30,359 nt of DNA from CAG-917 sp028724485 (GTDB lineage Bacteria > Bacillota > Clostridia > Christensenellales > CAG-917): contig JAQYCY010000044.1 in NCBI GenBank assembly GCA_028724485.1, positions 1-30,359 on the forward strand, given 5' to 3'. Both the position numbers and the translations under genes were made by a program. Positions 21,786-30,359 of this stretch are shown piece after piece (position 1 is the first letter of the stretch; each line of letters opens with the position of its first letter). The notes beneath the pieces were generated by a model. That model did no database searches. It was not told the DNA's origin and saw nothing but the letters and a program-made list of their open reading frames with translations.

Positions 21786-24179
21786 ATGGCAGTAAAAATA
21801 AATTATTCTATCGGGTACGACATCGACGCGGTCGGCTTTAAAAATCGAGCCAAAAGCGGGCGAGCCGAACAAAATCAATTGTGGGGCAGTATCGTTATGC
21901 CTTCGACCGCAATCGGATACAGCTCAGATGCAAAGATAAAGATTTTCGAAGCGTCGAAAGAATTGTCAAAAGACAAAACAAACTACGTTGCGAAGTTTGG
22001 GCAGGCTATGACGGCTTTTTGTTATATGTACGGCTACGGCGTAGAGCAAGACGAGAAGAAAGGGTTTAAGATTGCCGAAAAAGCCATAGATCACGACGGA
22101 TACGGATTTTGCTATTACGTTTTGGGAGAGGCGTACTTTTACGGTGTCGGAACAAAAAAGGACGTTCAAAAAGGCGAAAAGTTTTTGTCCAAAGGAATCG
22201 TTTGTGAAAATCCGTTTGCCATATCAGCGCTCGCTAAACACTATTATTTCGGCGAAGAGGTAGCGAAAGACGAAAAAAAAGCGTTTGTACTATTTAGCAA
22301 GGCAAGCGAAATGGACAGCGACAGATGCGCGTTTTATTTGGGAGAGTTTTACAATAAAGGACTTGGCGGCGTCGCAAAAAACTATAATAAAGCGTTTGAA
22401 TTTTATCTTAAAGCCTTAGACGACGAAAACGACTGTATTGCGGCAAGAGAAATCGGAAAGATGTTCGAGAGCGGAGCTTTCGGAAAGCCCGACTATTTTA
22501 CTGCGATGAAATATTACGAAGAAGAAACGAGATTAAATTTCCTTGTCAGCACAAGACGATTTTTGGAAGAATACAAATATTTCCCTTTCGGAATCGAAAG
22601 CAACTATACCGACAGCGAACTTGAAAAACTTATGTCGTCCGACAACATTAAAGACGTTATGAAAGTGTTTCAGTTCATTACCGGAGATATTAAAGCTCAA
22701 AGACAGACTTTAAGAGTTGCAAAAAAACTTATGGACGTCAATTCGCTTGCAGAAACGATAGTTGCGATTTTTATGCATGACGGCATAGTAGTGCCTAAAA
22801 ACGAAGATTATGCAATGGAACTTTTGCAACACTCGGCGTCGCTCGGCAGCAAAATGGCATATAACGCAATGTACATATACTTGTTCGACAAGGATAAAGA
22901 AAAGGCATTTAAATATCTCGATATAGCGTCCGGAATGGGTGACGGCGGCTTAGACGTCAAAGGCGACGGAAAAACCTGTTATCCGTCGTGCCTTTTAAAG
23001 CCGTATCCTTCCGCAGTAGAAAACTATTTATGGGACGTACGCAAAAAAGAAGGCGGCGAGGAAAAGGCTTATAAATTAGCCGACGAAATTTATGCTAAAG
23101 AAAAAGGCACAGGAAGCAAACTCGAAGCAAGACTGTTAAGATTTATCGGCAGATATTATCAATACGGTATAATCGTAAAGAAAGACGTTTATAAAGCATT
23201 AGACCTTTATGAACAAGCGATAAAAATCGATGAGGCCGAAAAGGGTCGCGCCGGCGCGTACATTGGCGCAATATACAAAAACGGCGACGGAGTGGACGTA
23301 AATTACGATAAAGCGCGCGACTATTTTTTTGCCGCGGCAAACAGTGGAAACAAAAACTCTTTCTTCAATTTGGAATACGTTCTTTCGGCAGGTGACAAAG
23401 AGAAATCGTGCGCAAAAACGAGTTATGCGCTTTTGAGATGTTGCGTCGAACAAGATAAGCGAAACTCAAGCGCATTGAACAATTATGCGAATTGTATTTC
23501 GGAGGGTTACGGAACAAAGAAAGACGAAAAGAAAGCCTTTGAATATTATAAAGAGGCGGCTCAAATCGATGAAGAAGATAAGAACTTTTTGTCAAAATCC
23601 GTCAACAATTATGCAAGATGTTATATAAACGGAAACGGTGTAGACAAAGACGTAAAACGCGGACTAACGCTCACGAAACGTTATGCGGACGAAGGATTTT
23701 TGGCTTGTATGTCAAGTCTTGCGAAATATTATTCAGACGGTGAAATCGTCGAGAAAAACGTAAAAGAAGCAATACGCATTTACGAAAGTCTTCTTGCTCA
23801 AAACTATTCCGTTGACGATATTTGCTCGCGCTTAGCGTGGATATACTTAAAAGGAAACGGCGTTGCGAAAAATCCGACAAAAGCAATCGAATATTACAAA
23901 AAAGGTATGACGGAAGGCAGCGGCGAAAGTTCTAATGCGGGGCTTGGCGCAATGTATTTTTACGGCGACGGCGTAGAAAAAGATTATGCAAAAGCTATTT
24001 CATATTTTAAAAAGGCGATAAAACTCGGAAGCTCAACCGCATATTATCATCTCGGCATTGCGGCTATGGAAGGACGTGGCGTAGCTAAAGATATAAACGA
24101 AGCGAAAAGATATTTTAAAATAGCAAGCGCCGCAGGAGACGAAAACGCCGCAGAAATGCTGAAAAAAATCGGCGGTTGA
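21786..24179 (+). CDS. Large Sel1-like repeat (TPR-related) protein
   Basis: A 797-residue protein built almost entirely from Sel1-like repeats of about 36 residues. Recurrent elements are Y.YG.GV..D..KA...Y.KA, for example YGYGVEQDEKKGFKIAEKAI, NGDGVDVNYDKARDYFFAAA and YGDGVEKDYAKAISYFKKAI. Around residues 250-300 and 380-440 the repeats are poorly conserved. Sel1 proteins are alpha-solenoid scaffolds for protein-protein contacts; no enzymatic domain is seen. There is no signal peptide or membrane segment, so it is probably cytoplasmic. The start at 21786 follows AGGAGG by 7 nt; a GTG two codons upstream would be too close to that site. It lies after purA and ends at a bidirectional terminator. 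The partner cannot be deduced. Confidence 0.88.
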   Translation: MAVKINYSIGYDIDAVGFKNRAKSGRAEQNQLWGSIVMPSTAIGYSSDAKIKIFEASKELSKDKTNYVAKFGQAMTAFCYMYGYGVEQDEKKGFKIAEKAIDHDGYGFCYYVLGEAYFYGVGTKKDVQKGEKFLSKGIVCENPFAISALAKHYYFGEEVAKDEKKAFVLFSKASEMDSDRCAFYLGEFYNKGLGGVAKNYNKAFEFYLKALDDENDCIAAREIGKMFESGAFGKPDYFTAMKYYEEETRLNFLVSTRRFLEEYKYFPFGIESNYTDSELEKLMSSDNIKDVMKVFQFITGDIKAQRQTLRVAKKLMDVNSLAETIVAIFMHDGIVVPKNEDYAMELLQHSASLGSKMAYNAMYIYLFDKDKEKAFKYLDIASGMGDGGLDVKGDGKTCYPSCLLKPYPSAVENYLWDVRKKEGGEEKAYKLADEIYAKEKGTGSKLEARLLRFIGRYYQYGIIVKKDVYKALDLYEQAIKIDEAEKGRAGAYIGAIYKNGDGVDVNYDKARDYFFAAANSGNKNSFFNLEYVLSAGDKEKSCAKTSYALLRCCVEQDKRNSSALNNYANCISEGYGTKKDEKKAFEYYKEAAQIDEEDKNFLSKSVNNYARCYINGNGVDKDVKRGLTLTKRYADEGFLACMSSLAKYYSDGEIVEKNVKEAIRIYESLLAQNYSVDDICSRLAWIYLKGNGVAKNPTKAIEYYKKGMTEGSGESSNAGLGAMYFYGDGVEKDYAKAISYFKKAIKLGSSTAYYHLGIAAMEGRGVAKDINEAKRYFKIASAAGDENAAEMLKKIGG

Positions 24180-24207
24180 CAAACGACAGCCGAAAAAAAC
24201 GACAATT

Positions 24208-24245
24208 AAAAAAGCCGCAAACGCTAAAAGGCGAGCGGCTTTTTT
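24208..24245. terminator. Bidirectional terminator between Sel1 and lipoprotein genes
   Basis: Perfect stem AAAAAAGCCGC (24208-24218) / GCGGCTTTTTT (24235-24245) with a 16-nt loop. The A and T runs allow termination in both directions for the convergent genes. Confidence 0.92.
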
Positions 24246-24259
24246 GTTTCTTTATCGAT

Positions 24260-25786
24260 TTATTTCCACTTTGCGACAAGGCTGACATTTTTGTCAACGA
24301 CAAAGGTATAGACAAGCTCGTCGCAAACTTTTGTTTCGCCGTCGTACCAGCCGTCAAAAACGTTCTCTCCTTTTTGGGACGCCGTGACCGTAACCGTAGT
24401 GCCGAAATCGAAATCGGTTTTAGGCTGTAATTCGCTCGGTGGATTTTGAGTGACGGAAAGCACACGGTTTTTTGTTTCGTTTTTGAGATTTGGCGAAATT
24501 TCAAGGGTGTAGACTTCGCCTTTTGTCAGGCCGTCGAAACGTAATACGGTGTCGGTTGTCCTTACTTCTACGCGGTCGCTTTTAAGCGTAGTGCCGTCGA
24601 GTTTTCTTAGGGTGTACTTCATTTGATATATGGCGTTAGAGCTGATTGTGAAGTCGGCAGCCGTCGAAAGAGCGGTAGCAAATCTGACGTGATAGACGTT
24701 GACTTGATTTTTATAGAACGTAAATTCGTTTTTCATTCCGACGTTTAAGTGCGCCGCACCGTTGTCTGCAAGCCACTTTGCATAAAGCGTTACGTCGTCC
24801 GTAACGTAGCTTCTGTCCCAAGGCGTAGACAGTTCCGAGTCTAAATACCACCCGACCAAAAGTGCGTCCTTTCCGCCGATTGTCCCCAAAGCGTAATTGT
24901 ACTTAGGCGGATTTGAAAGGCTTGTCGTTTCGCTCGGCTTACCGTCCGATACGGCAATGCCGTAATTGTATGAAACGGTGCATACCTTTCCGACGGCAAC
25001 TGCGCCTTTATCGCTTTCGGTCGACACCGAAACGGTGTATTTGTTTATTTCCCACACGGCGTACAGAGCCACGTCCTCGCCCGATTTCCAACTTGGGCAA
25101 AAACCTTTTTCGTCGGTTAAAAGATTGCCGTCGGCGTCGGCATAACCTTTAAACGTATGCTCGTCTTTTTTAGGAAGGGCAAAAGTAACTTCGTCTGAAA
25201 ATTTTACTTCTTTATTTGCCGTGGTTATCGTCTTTTCGTCATCGAAGAAACCGCCGTTTGCGTCAAGCGTGACTTTTGTCTTAACGCCTTCGAATACGGC
25301 ATTGAGTGTGACGTCAAAAGACGGCATATCGAACGAATACGATTTTTTTTGAATCAAGGTATCTTTAAACGAAAAGCCTAAGAATACATAGTTTGCCTTA
25401 GGCTTTGCCGTAAGAGTTATTTTTTCGCGATAGTCGAAAATTGTTTTGTCTATGCCCTGAACCGTTCCTTTGTTTTCGTCGAAATTGACGGACAAAGTAT
25501 ATTTTTTCGCCGTGTAAACGGCCTCGAAAGTAAGGTTTGATTTAACGCCGTTTATACGTCTGTTTTTGACAATAAGGTCGCCGCTTTTCCAGCCGACAAA
25601 ATCATAGCCGTCAACTATCGGGTTTACGGGCGCGATTACGTCACCGCCGCTTGCGACTTTCTTTTCGCCGACAAGTTTTCCGTTGTTATAAAACTTAACG
25701 GTAAACGTTTCCGTGTCGTTACAGGCGGCAAGAATAAGGCATAAAAGCATAATGCATATTAAGACAAAAAAAGTGCGTTTTTTCAT
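24260..25786 (-). CDS. Surface lipoprotein with InlB-type B-repeats
   Basis: A 508-residue exported lipoprotein. The N-terminal signal peptide ends in the lipobox LAAC with Cys22, so it should be lipidated and held at the membrane outer face. After it come several Listeria-Bacteroides (InlB B-repeat, beta-grasp-like) units, recognised by endings such as YDFVGWKSGD, TFKGYADADG, LLVGWYLDSE and DVTLYAKW. Residues about 340-430 form a different, probably beta-sandwich segment. A last B-repeat-like unit ends the protein (VFDGWYDGET, SLVAKWK). B-repeats are common in surface proteins of gut Bacillota and are thought to be spacers or adhesion modules. No sortase signal is present. The gene is monocistronic and its promoter predicts a leaderless mRNA. 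Confidence 0.88.
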   Translation of the reverse strand: MKKRTFFVLICIMLLCLILAACNDTETFTVKFYNNGKLVGEKKVASGGDVIAPVNPIVDGYDFVGWKSGDLIVKNRRINGVKSNLTFEAVYTAKKYTLSVNFDENKGTVQGIDKTIFDYREKITLTAKPKANYVFLGFSFKDTLIQKKSYSFDMPSFDVTLNAVFEGVKTKVTLDANGGFFDDEKTITTANKEVKFSDEVTFALPKKDEHTFKGYADADGNLLTDEKGFCPSWKSGEDVALYAVWEINKYTVSVSTESDKGAVAVGKVCTVSYNYGIAVSDGKPSETTSLSNPPKYNYALGTIGGKDALLVGWYLDSELSTPWDRSYVTDDVTLYAKWLADNGAAHLNVGMKNEFTFYKNQVNVYHVRFATALSTAADFTISSNAIYQMKYTLRKLDGTTLKSDRVEVRTTDTVLRFDGLTKGEVYTLEISPNLKNETKNRVLSVTQNPPSELQPKTDFDFGTTVTVTASQKGENVFDGWYDGETKVCDELVYTFVVDKNVSLVAKWK

Positions 25787-25792
25787 AGGTTT

Positions 25793-25821
25793 ATAATATA
25801 TTTTAAATCAATCTATGTCAA
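25793..25821 (-). promoter_or_regulatory. Promoter giving a leaderless transcript for the lipoprotein gene
   Basis: On the minus strand: TTGACA (25816-25821), 17 nt, TATTAT (25793-25798), then AAACCT and the ATG at 25786. There is no room for a leader or ribosome binding site. Confidence 0.8.
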
Positions 25822-25990
25822 CTGCCAAAAAATGAAAAGAATGCAAAAAAGCAAGCGAAAGCAGAATTTAAATCGGAACGTAAAAGGCGGCGGCATTTTA
25901 GTATAATGATGCCGACTAAGAGTAAATCAAAAAGGTTAGTTTAACATAAAAAATGTTTAGCGCGATATTTGTTTTACGCTGTCAAAACGA

Positions 25991-26040
25991 TTGCTAAAAA
26001 CTTCAAATTGTGTTATTATTCGATTGACTAAGGAGTCGAT
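25991..26040 (+). promoter_or_regulatory. pyr operon promoter and ribosome-binding-site hairpin
   Basis: TTGCTA (25991-25996), 17 nt, TATTAT (26014-26019). The leader is about 15 nt. An inverted repeat ATTGACT (26023-26029) / AGTCGAT (26034-26040), with one U-G pair and loop AAGG, contains the ribosome binding site AAGGAG and touches the ATG at 26041. There is no room for a PyrR-type attenuator. Confidence 0.7.
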
Positions 26041-26916
26041 ATGAAAGGTTTATTTACTTTAAGCTCTCTATCCCCTCAAAAAATTGTCGAAATCATCGAC
26101 CTTGCTTTGCGTTTCAAAAAGGGCGAAACGAAAGTTTCGTATTCGGGAAAAAGCATGGCGACTTTGTTTTTTGAAAATTCCACCAGAACACAATACAGTT
26201 TCCAAATGGCAATGATAAAACTCGGTATTATGCCGATTTCTTTTAGCAGCGTCGGTTCGTCGCTTGCAAAGGGCGAAAGTCTTTACGACACGGTAAAGAC
26301 GTTTGAAGCATTAGGCGTTGACGGCGTTGTCATTCGTCACGGAAAAGACGGTTATTACAGGGATTTGGCATCTGTCCGAATCCCTATTTTTAACGGCGGC
26401 GACGGAGCAAGCGATCACCCGACGCAAACGCTCTTGGACCTTATGACTATTTATGAAGAATTCGGCGGTTTTGACGGACTTAGCATTTGTCTTGTCGGCG
26501 ACATTAAACACAGCCGAGTTGCGCACGGCAATGCCGAAGTTATGAAAAGGCTCGGAATGAAAGTTTATATTGCAGGTCCTAACGAAATGCTTGACGATAC
26601 GGCGGAAGTAATTTCGCTTGACGACGCAGTTAAGCAATGCGACGTAATAAACCTTTTGAGAGTGCAATTCGAGCGTCATCGTGAAAAACTCGAAATGGAC
26701 GAAGCCGAATATTTATCCCGTTACGGAATGACTATCGAAAGGGCAAAGAGAATGAAAGACAAAGCTATTATCATTCACCCTGCGCCTATAAATCGCGGAA
26801 TTGAAATTCAAAGCGAAGTTGCCGAGTGCGAAAAGAGCAGAATATTCAAACAGATGACGAACGGTGTTTTCGTTAGAATGGCTGTTATATCAATGGTATT
26901 GGAGGACAAGTTATGA
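26041..26916 (+). CDS. pyrB: Aspartate carbamoyltransferase catalytic subunit
   Basis: Joins carbamoyl phosphate and aspartate to N-carbamoyl-aspartate, the committed step of pyrimidine synthesis. It has 291 residues, similar to Bacillus PyrB (about 304), which it resembles throughout (GDIKHSRVAHGNAEV, MIHP-type segment IIIHPAPINRGIEI, SRIFKQMTNGVFVRMAVI). The carbamoyl phosphate motif is FENSTRTQ (S47-T48-R49-T50), with Gln where Arg is common in STRTR. The second motif is GDGASDHPTQTLLDL, with the phosphate-contacting His and Gln kept and Asp before the His instead of Gln. No pyrI is in view. First gene of pyrB-pyrC-carA-carB; its TGA overlaps the pyrC start by 4 nt. Confidence 0.96.
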   Translation: MKGLFTLSSLSPQKIVEIIDLALRFKKGETKVSYSGKSMATLFFENSTRTQYSFQMAMIKLGIMPISFSSVGSSLAKGESLYDTVKTFEALGVDGVVIRHGKDGYYRDLASVRIPIFNGGDGASDHPTQTLLDLMTIYEEFGGFDGLSICLVGDIKHSRVAHGNAEVMKRLGMKVYIAGPNEMLDDTAEVISLDDAVKQCDVINLLRVQFERHREKLEMDEAEYLSRYGMTIERAKRMKDKAIIIHPAPINRGIEIQSEVAECEKSRIFKQMTNGVFVRMAVISMVLEDKL

Positions 26917-28130
26917 TTTTAAAAAACGTACTTGTCCTTTTTGATGGCGAAAAAAGATTGACTGACGTACAAATCGAAAAGGACACGATTGTAAAAATCG
27001 AGCAAGGTTTAAAAGGCGAAGGTTATGACCTAAAAGGCGGTTTTTTGACGGCAGGCGGAATTGATTGTCATGCGCATTTCAGAGAACCGGGCTATACCGA
27101 CAAAGGTAGCATTTTGACGGAAACGCAAAGCGCGATAAAGGGCGGTATTTTCACGGCTTTTGCTATGCCGAATTTGAACCCGACTCCGGACAGCGTAAAA
27201 AACTTAAAAGTCGAAACGGACGCCATAGAGCGTGACGCCAAAATAACGGTATTACCTTACGGTTCGCTTACAAAAGGCGAAAAAGGCAAAGAACTGTCTG
27301 ACCTTGAAGATTTGACGAAAAAGGTTGTGGCTTTTTCCGACGACGGCAAATGCGTAAACGACTTAGGACTTTTAAAGGAAGGAATGATAAGAGCAAAGGC
27401 TCTAAATAAAGTGATTGCCTCGCACGCCGAAGCGGAAGGACTAGGCGATACTCCGCTTGCCGAAATAAAGGCGGTCGAAAGGGAACTTAACCTTGCAAAG
27501 CAAACGGGGGTCAAATATCACTTTTGCCACCTATCCACAGCGGAAAGTTTGTCACTTGTAAAGGACGCAAAGCGCGAGGGCATAGACGTAACTTGCGAAG
27601 TTACGCCGCATCATATAGCGATGATAGCCTTAGACAAAACTAATGCGAATTTCAAAATGAATCCACCGCTTCGTGAAAAGAAAGACGTTTTGGCAACGAT
27701 TGAGGCGATAGTAAACGGCGTTGCCGATTTTATCGCAACCGACCACGCTCCGCACACGGCGATTGAAAAGGCGTTACCGTGGGAACAAGCGCCATACGGA
27801 ATAATCGGTTTTGAAACGATGTATCCGATTGTTATAACAACGCTTTACAAAACGGGGCTTATGAATCTAATGGATATCGAAAGAATAACGTCAAAAGCAG
27901 TCGCGGCAAGATTTGGCTTAAAAGCGCCGAAAATAGCCGTCGGCGAAAAAGCAACTTTTGCGGTGCTTGACCTTGACAACAAACGCAAATACACGTTAAG
28001 CGAAATCAAATCAAAAAGCAAAAACAGTCCTTTTATAGGGAAAGAAATGTATGGCTATAACAAACTTAGCGTTGTAAACGGAAAAATAGAATATATAGAC
28101 TTGGAGGAAGTATGCCAAACAAAATTTTAA
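26913..28130 (+). CDS. pyrC: Dihydroorotase, class I
   Basis: Converts N-carbamoyl-aspartate to dihydroorotate, directly after PyrB. The protein has 405 residues and the amidohydrolase TIM-barrel metal motif DCHAHFREPG (H53, H55, R57). Other ligands are in FSDDGKCVND (the class I bridging Asp), IASHAEAE, FCHLSTAES and ATDHAPHT. The ribosome binding site TTGGAGG is in the pyrB end. Its own last 19 nt overlap the carA start, which suggests tight translational coupling. Confidence 0.96.
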   Translation: MILKNVLVLFDGEKRLTDVQIEKDTIVKIEQGLKGEGYDLKGGFLTAGGIDCHAHFREPGYTDKGSILTETQSAIKGGIFTAFAMPNLNPTPDSVKNLKVETDAIERDAKITVLPYGSLTKGEKGKELSDLEDLTKKVVAFSDDGKCVNDLGLLKEGMIRAKALNKVIASHAEAEGLGDTPLAEIKAVERELNLAKQTGVKYHFCHLSTAESLSLVKDAKREGIDVTCEVTPHHIAMIALDKTNANFKMNPPLREKKDVLATIEAIVNGVADFIATDHAPHTAIEKALPWEQAPYGIIGFETMYPIVITTLYKTGLMNLMDIERITSKAVAARFGLKAPKIAVGEKATFAVLDLDNKRKYTLSEIKSKSKNSPFIGKEMYGYNKLSVVNGKIEYIDLEEVCQTKF

Positions 28131-29224
28131 TTTTAGAAAACGGTAAAACGTTTTTGGGTGACGGCTTCGGAGCAAGCGGCACAAAGATTGCGGAAATCGT
28201 TTTCAATACGTCTATGGTAGGCTATCAGGAAATTTTGTCCGATCCGTCATATAGCGGACAATTTGTTACTATGAGTTATCCGCTTATCGGAAATTATGGC
28301 TTGACCGATGACGACTTTGAATCGAAAGGCGTTTTTATGTCGGGATTTATCGTCAGGGAATACAACGATATGCCGTCCAATTTCAGATATACAATGACGC
28401 TTCAAGAGATGATGGCAAACAGCGGAGTCGTCGGAATAAGCGGAGTGGACACGCGTGAGCTTGTCAGAATTATTCGTGATGAAGGAAGCCAAAGGGCAAT
28501 GATAACCGACAGTGACGCAAACGTCGACGAGTGTGTAAAAATTTTGAAGGCAACGCCTTATCCGACCGATCAGGTCAAAACGGTGTCAACGAAAAGAATT
28601 TGGCATTGCAGAACGCAAAATCCGAAGTTTACGGTGGTTGCGGTCGATTGCGGAATCAAGTTTAACATAATCAGAAAATTCAATGAGCTCGGAATTAACG
28701 TTATAGTCGTTCCTTACAATACTACGGCGAATGAAATTATGCAGTTTAATCCCGACGGATTATTTTTGTCGAACGGACCGGGTGACCCTGAAAACGTACC
28801 TGAGGTCATTAAGCTAGTGAAAGAAATGAAAGGCAAAATGCCGATTATGGGGATTTGTTTAGGGCATCAGATAATAGGCCTTAGCTACGGCGGCAAAACT
28901 TACAAAATGAAGTTCGGACACCGTGGGGCAAATCATCCTGTCAAAAACTTAATCAGCGGCCATGTGGAAATCACGTCGCAAAATCACAGCTACGCCATAA
29001 AAGCGGACAGCATCTCGGGAACGGAACTGAAAGTCACCCACGTCAATTTGATTGACGGCGAAGTCGAGGGCATGATTGACGAAAGGAATAAAGTCATATC
29101 GATTCAATATCACCCCGAAAGTGCGGCGGGGCCCGAAGACAGCGGATACATTTTCAAAATGTTCCTCAAAAATCTCGAATCTGTAAGGGGAGGAAAGCCA
29201 AATGCCGAAAAGAACAGATATTAA
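28112..29224 (+). CDS. carA: Carbamoyl phosphate synthase small subunit (glutaminase)
   Basis: Hydrolyses glutamine to give ammonia to the large subunit CarB for carbamoyl phosphate synthesis. It has 370 residues. The N-terminal CPSase domain starts ILILENGKTFLGDGFG, and the class I glutaminase domain has the catalytic triad C249 (MGICLGHQ), H334 and E336 (QYHPES). It is located between pyrC and carB, so the enzyme probably feeds pyrimidine synthesis; whether an arginine-specific copy exists elsewhere cannot be seen. Ribosome binding site TTGGAGG 7 nt upstream of the ATG; the end overlaps carB by 23 nt. Confidence 0.96.
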   Translation: MPNKILILENGKTFLGDGFGASGTKIAEIVFNTSMVGYQEILSDPSYSGQFVTMSYPLIGNYGLTDDDFESKGVFMSGFIVREYNDMPSNFRYTMTLQEMMANSGVVGISGVDTRELVRIIRDEGSQRAMITDSDANVDECVKILKATPYPTDQVKTVSTKRIWHCRTQNPKFTVVAVDCGIKFNIIRKFNELGINVIVVPYNTTANEIMQFNPDGLFLSNGPGDPENVPEVIKLVKEMKGKMPIMGICLGHQIIGLSYGGKTYKMKFGHRGANHPVKNLISGHVEITSQNHSYAIKADSISGTELKVTHVNLIDGEVEGMIDERNKVISIQYHPESAAGPEDSGYIFKMFLKNLESVRGGKPNAEKNRY

Positions 29225-30359
29225 AAAGATTTTAGTTATCGGAAGCGGTCCTATCGTCATAGGTCAGGCGGCGGAATTCGACTATGCGGGAACGCAAGCC
29301 TGCCTTGCTTTAAAGGAGGAGGGCTATGAAGTCGTTTTAGTCAACAGCAATCCCGCTACTATAATGACGGACACCCTTATAGCCGACAAGGTATATATGG
29401 AACCGCTCGACTTAGAGCACGTCGCAAAAATAATAAGATACGAAAGACCCGACGGCTTACTTTGCTCGATAGGCGGACAAACGGGACTTAATCTCGGAAT
29501 GCAGCTTTACAAAAAAGGAATACTCGACGAATGTCAGGTAGAACTTTTGGGAACGAGTTACGACGCAATAGCGAAAGCGGAAGACAGACAGCTTTTCAAA
29601 GATTTATGTGAAGAAATAGGCGAGCCGATTTTGGAATCTCTTACGGCGACGACGATAGACGAAGCTCTTGCCGCGGCGGAAAAAATAGGATATCCCGTCA
29701 TCATACGCCCTGCCTTTACGCTCGGCGGCACGGGCGGCGGATTTGCCGACGACGAAAGCGAACTTGTGCCGCTTGTCAAAAACGCTCTTAAACTTTCGCC
29801 TGTCACGCAAGTGCTTGTCGAAAAATCCATAAAGGGATTTAAAGAGATAGAATACGAGGTATTAAGGGACAAAAACGATACGGCGCTCGTTGTTTGTAAT
29901 ATGGAAAATCTCGACCCTGTCGGAATACACACAGGCGACAGCATAGTCGTTGCGCCGAGCCAGACGCTTACGAACAAAGAATATCAAATGCTAAGAAACA
30001 GCGCGCTTAAAATCATAAGGGCACTAAAAATCGAAGGCGGATGCAACGTTCAGTTCTCGCTTGACCCGTTCAGCTTTAAGTATTACGTTATCGAAGTAAA
30101 CCCGAGAGTCAGCCGTTCGTCGGCTTTGGCTTCGAAAGCAAGCGGTTATCCGATTGCGAGAGTTTCGGCAAAAATCGCCGTAGGGCTTACGCTTGACGAA
30201 ATTGACATAGCAAACACAAAGGCGGCGTTTGAACCGACGCTCGATTACGTCGTCACGAAAGTCCCGCGTTTCCCGTTTGACAAGTTTAACGACGCAAACA
30301 GAACGCTCAGCACGCAAATGAAAGCTACGGGCGAAGTTATGGCAATCGGCAGAACGGTT
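29202..30359 (+). CDS. carB: Carbamoyl phosphate synthase large subunit, N-terminal part (cut by window end)
   Basis: The first 386 of roughly 1,060 residues of the ATP-dependent large subunit, which makes carbamoyl phosphate from bicarbonate, ammonia and two ATP. The N-terminus reads KRTDIKKILVIGSGPIVIGQ, as in the family. The first ATP-grasp domain shows RPAFTLGGTGGGFADD, ENLDPVGIHTGDSIVVAPSQ and EVNPRVSRSSALASKASGYP, all typical. The frame is open to the window edge. The ribosome binding site GGGGAGG is inside the carA end, and the start overlaps carA by 23 nt. Confidence 0.96.
   Translation, partial: MPKRTDIKKILVIGSGPIVIGQAAEFDYAGTQACLALKEEGYEVVLVNSNPATIMTDTLIADKVYMEPLDLEHVAKIIRYERPDGLLCSIGGQTGLNLGMQLYKKGILDECQVELLGTSYDAIAKAEDRQLFKDLCEEIGEPILESLTATTIDEALAAAEKIGYPVIIRPAFTLGGTGGGFADDESELVPLVKNALKLSPVTQVLVEKSIKGFKEIEYEVLRDKNDTALVVCNMENLDPVGIHTGDSIVVAPSQTLTNKEYQMLRNSALKIIRALKIEGGCNVQFSLDPFSFKYYVIEVNPRVSRSSALASKASGYPIARVSAKIAVGLTLDEIDIANTKAAFEPTLDYVVTKVPRFPFDKFNDANRTLSTQMKATGEVMAIGRTV

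Noticed and set aside
26020..26040. PyrR-dependent attenuator before pyrB
   Set aside because: The promoter lies too close to pyrB for the several hundred nucleotides of antiterminator and terminator that such control needs.
29558..30317. Minus-strand frames opposite carB
   Set aside because: They are shadows of the conserved carB coding frame.

Overview
The window looks like a chromosomal segment of an anaerobic, endospore-forming member of the Bacillota (Clostridia-type). Supporting signs are a gerA-gerB-gerC spore germination operon, an N-terminal-rubredoxin (reverse) rubrerythrin next to a PerR-type repressor, AGGAGG-like ribosome binding sites, TTGACA-N17-TATAAT promoters, a PyrB resembling the Bacillus enzyme and a lipoprotein with InlB-type B-repeats. 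A gut Christensenellales-like origin would fit, but that is only an impression. No phage, transposase, integrase, CRISPR array or rRNA is visible, and the content is mostly housekeeping.

Layout. Positions 1-1570: end of an unidentified gene (perhaps cysE), then cysS. 1570-1932: terminator, 20-bp tandem repeat, promoter and operator-like palindrome leading to a flavoprotein (1933-3234). 3375-4603 (minus): a coupled pair of acetyltransferases. 4954-5469: another GNAT acetyltransferase. 5625-5698 (minus): tRNA-Gln(CUG) with its own promoter and terminator. 5836-7456: ACT-domain protein plus UPF0210 protein operon. 7747-9111: Na+/H+-type antiporter. 9350-10377 (minus): perR then reverse rubrerythrin, an oxidative-stress unit with a palindrome at the perR promoter start. 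10878-13131 (minus): a hydrolase-like protein that seems to lack its catalytic residues, followed by signal peptidase I. 13485-13850: a small acidic protein of unknown function. 14017-17610 (minus): gerA-gerB-gerC. 17996-18805: amidohydrolase. 18927-21607: purB-purA (IMP to AMP). 21786-24179: a large Sel1-repeat protein. 24260-25786 (minus): repeat-containing lipoprotein. 26041-30359: pyrB-pyrC-carA-carB, the early steps of UMP synthesis, each gene overlapping the next; carB runs off the end.

The most interesting signals are regulatory rather than a new gene system. (1) Three genes (13131 minus, 17996 plus, 25786 minus) have near-consensus promoters whose -10 box lies only 6-7 nt before the ATG and no ribosome binding site, so leaderless mRNAs are predicted. 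(2) A hairpin directly before the pyrB start contains its ribosome binding site. (3) A 20-bp palindrome at the perR transcription start suggests autoregulation. (4) A terminator-like hairpin sits between the purB promoter and purB. (5) Many of the longer intergenic gaps are T-poor on the plus strand whatever the gene direction, and several carry short tandem repeats with periods of 11, 17, 19, 20 and about 32 bp. I found no convincing undescribed multi-gene system. The least understood coding parts are the ACT/UPF0210 pair, the hydrolase-like protein co-transcribed with signal peptidase, and the small acidic protein.
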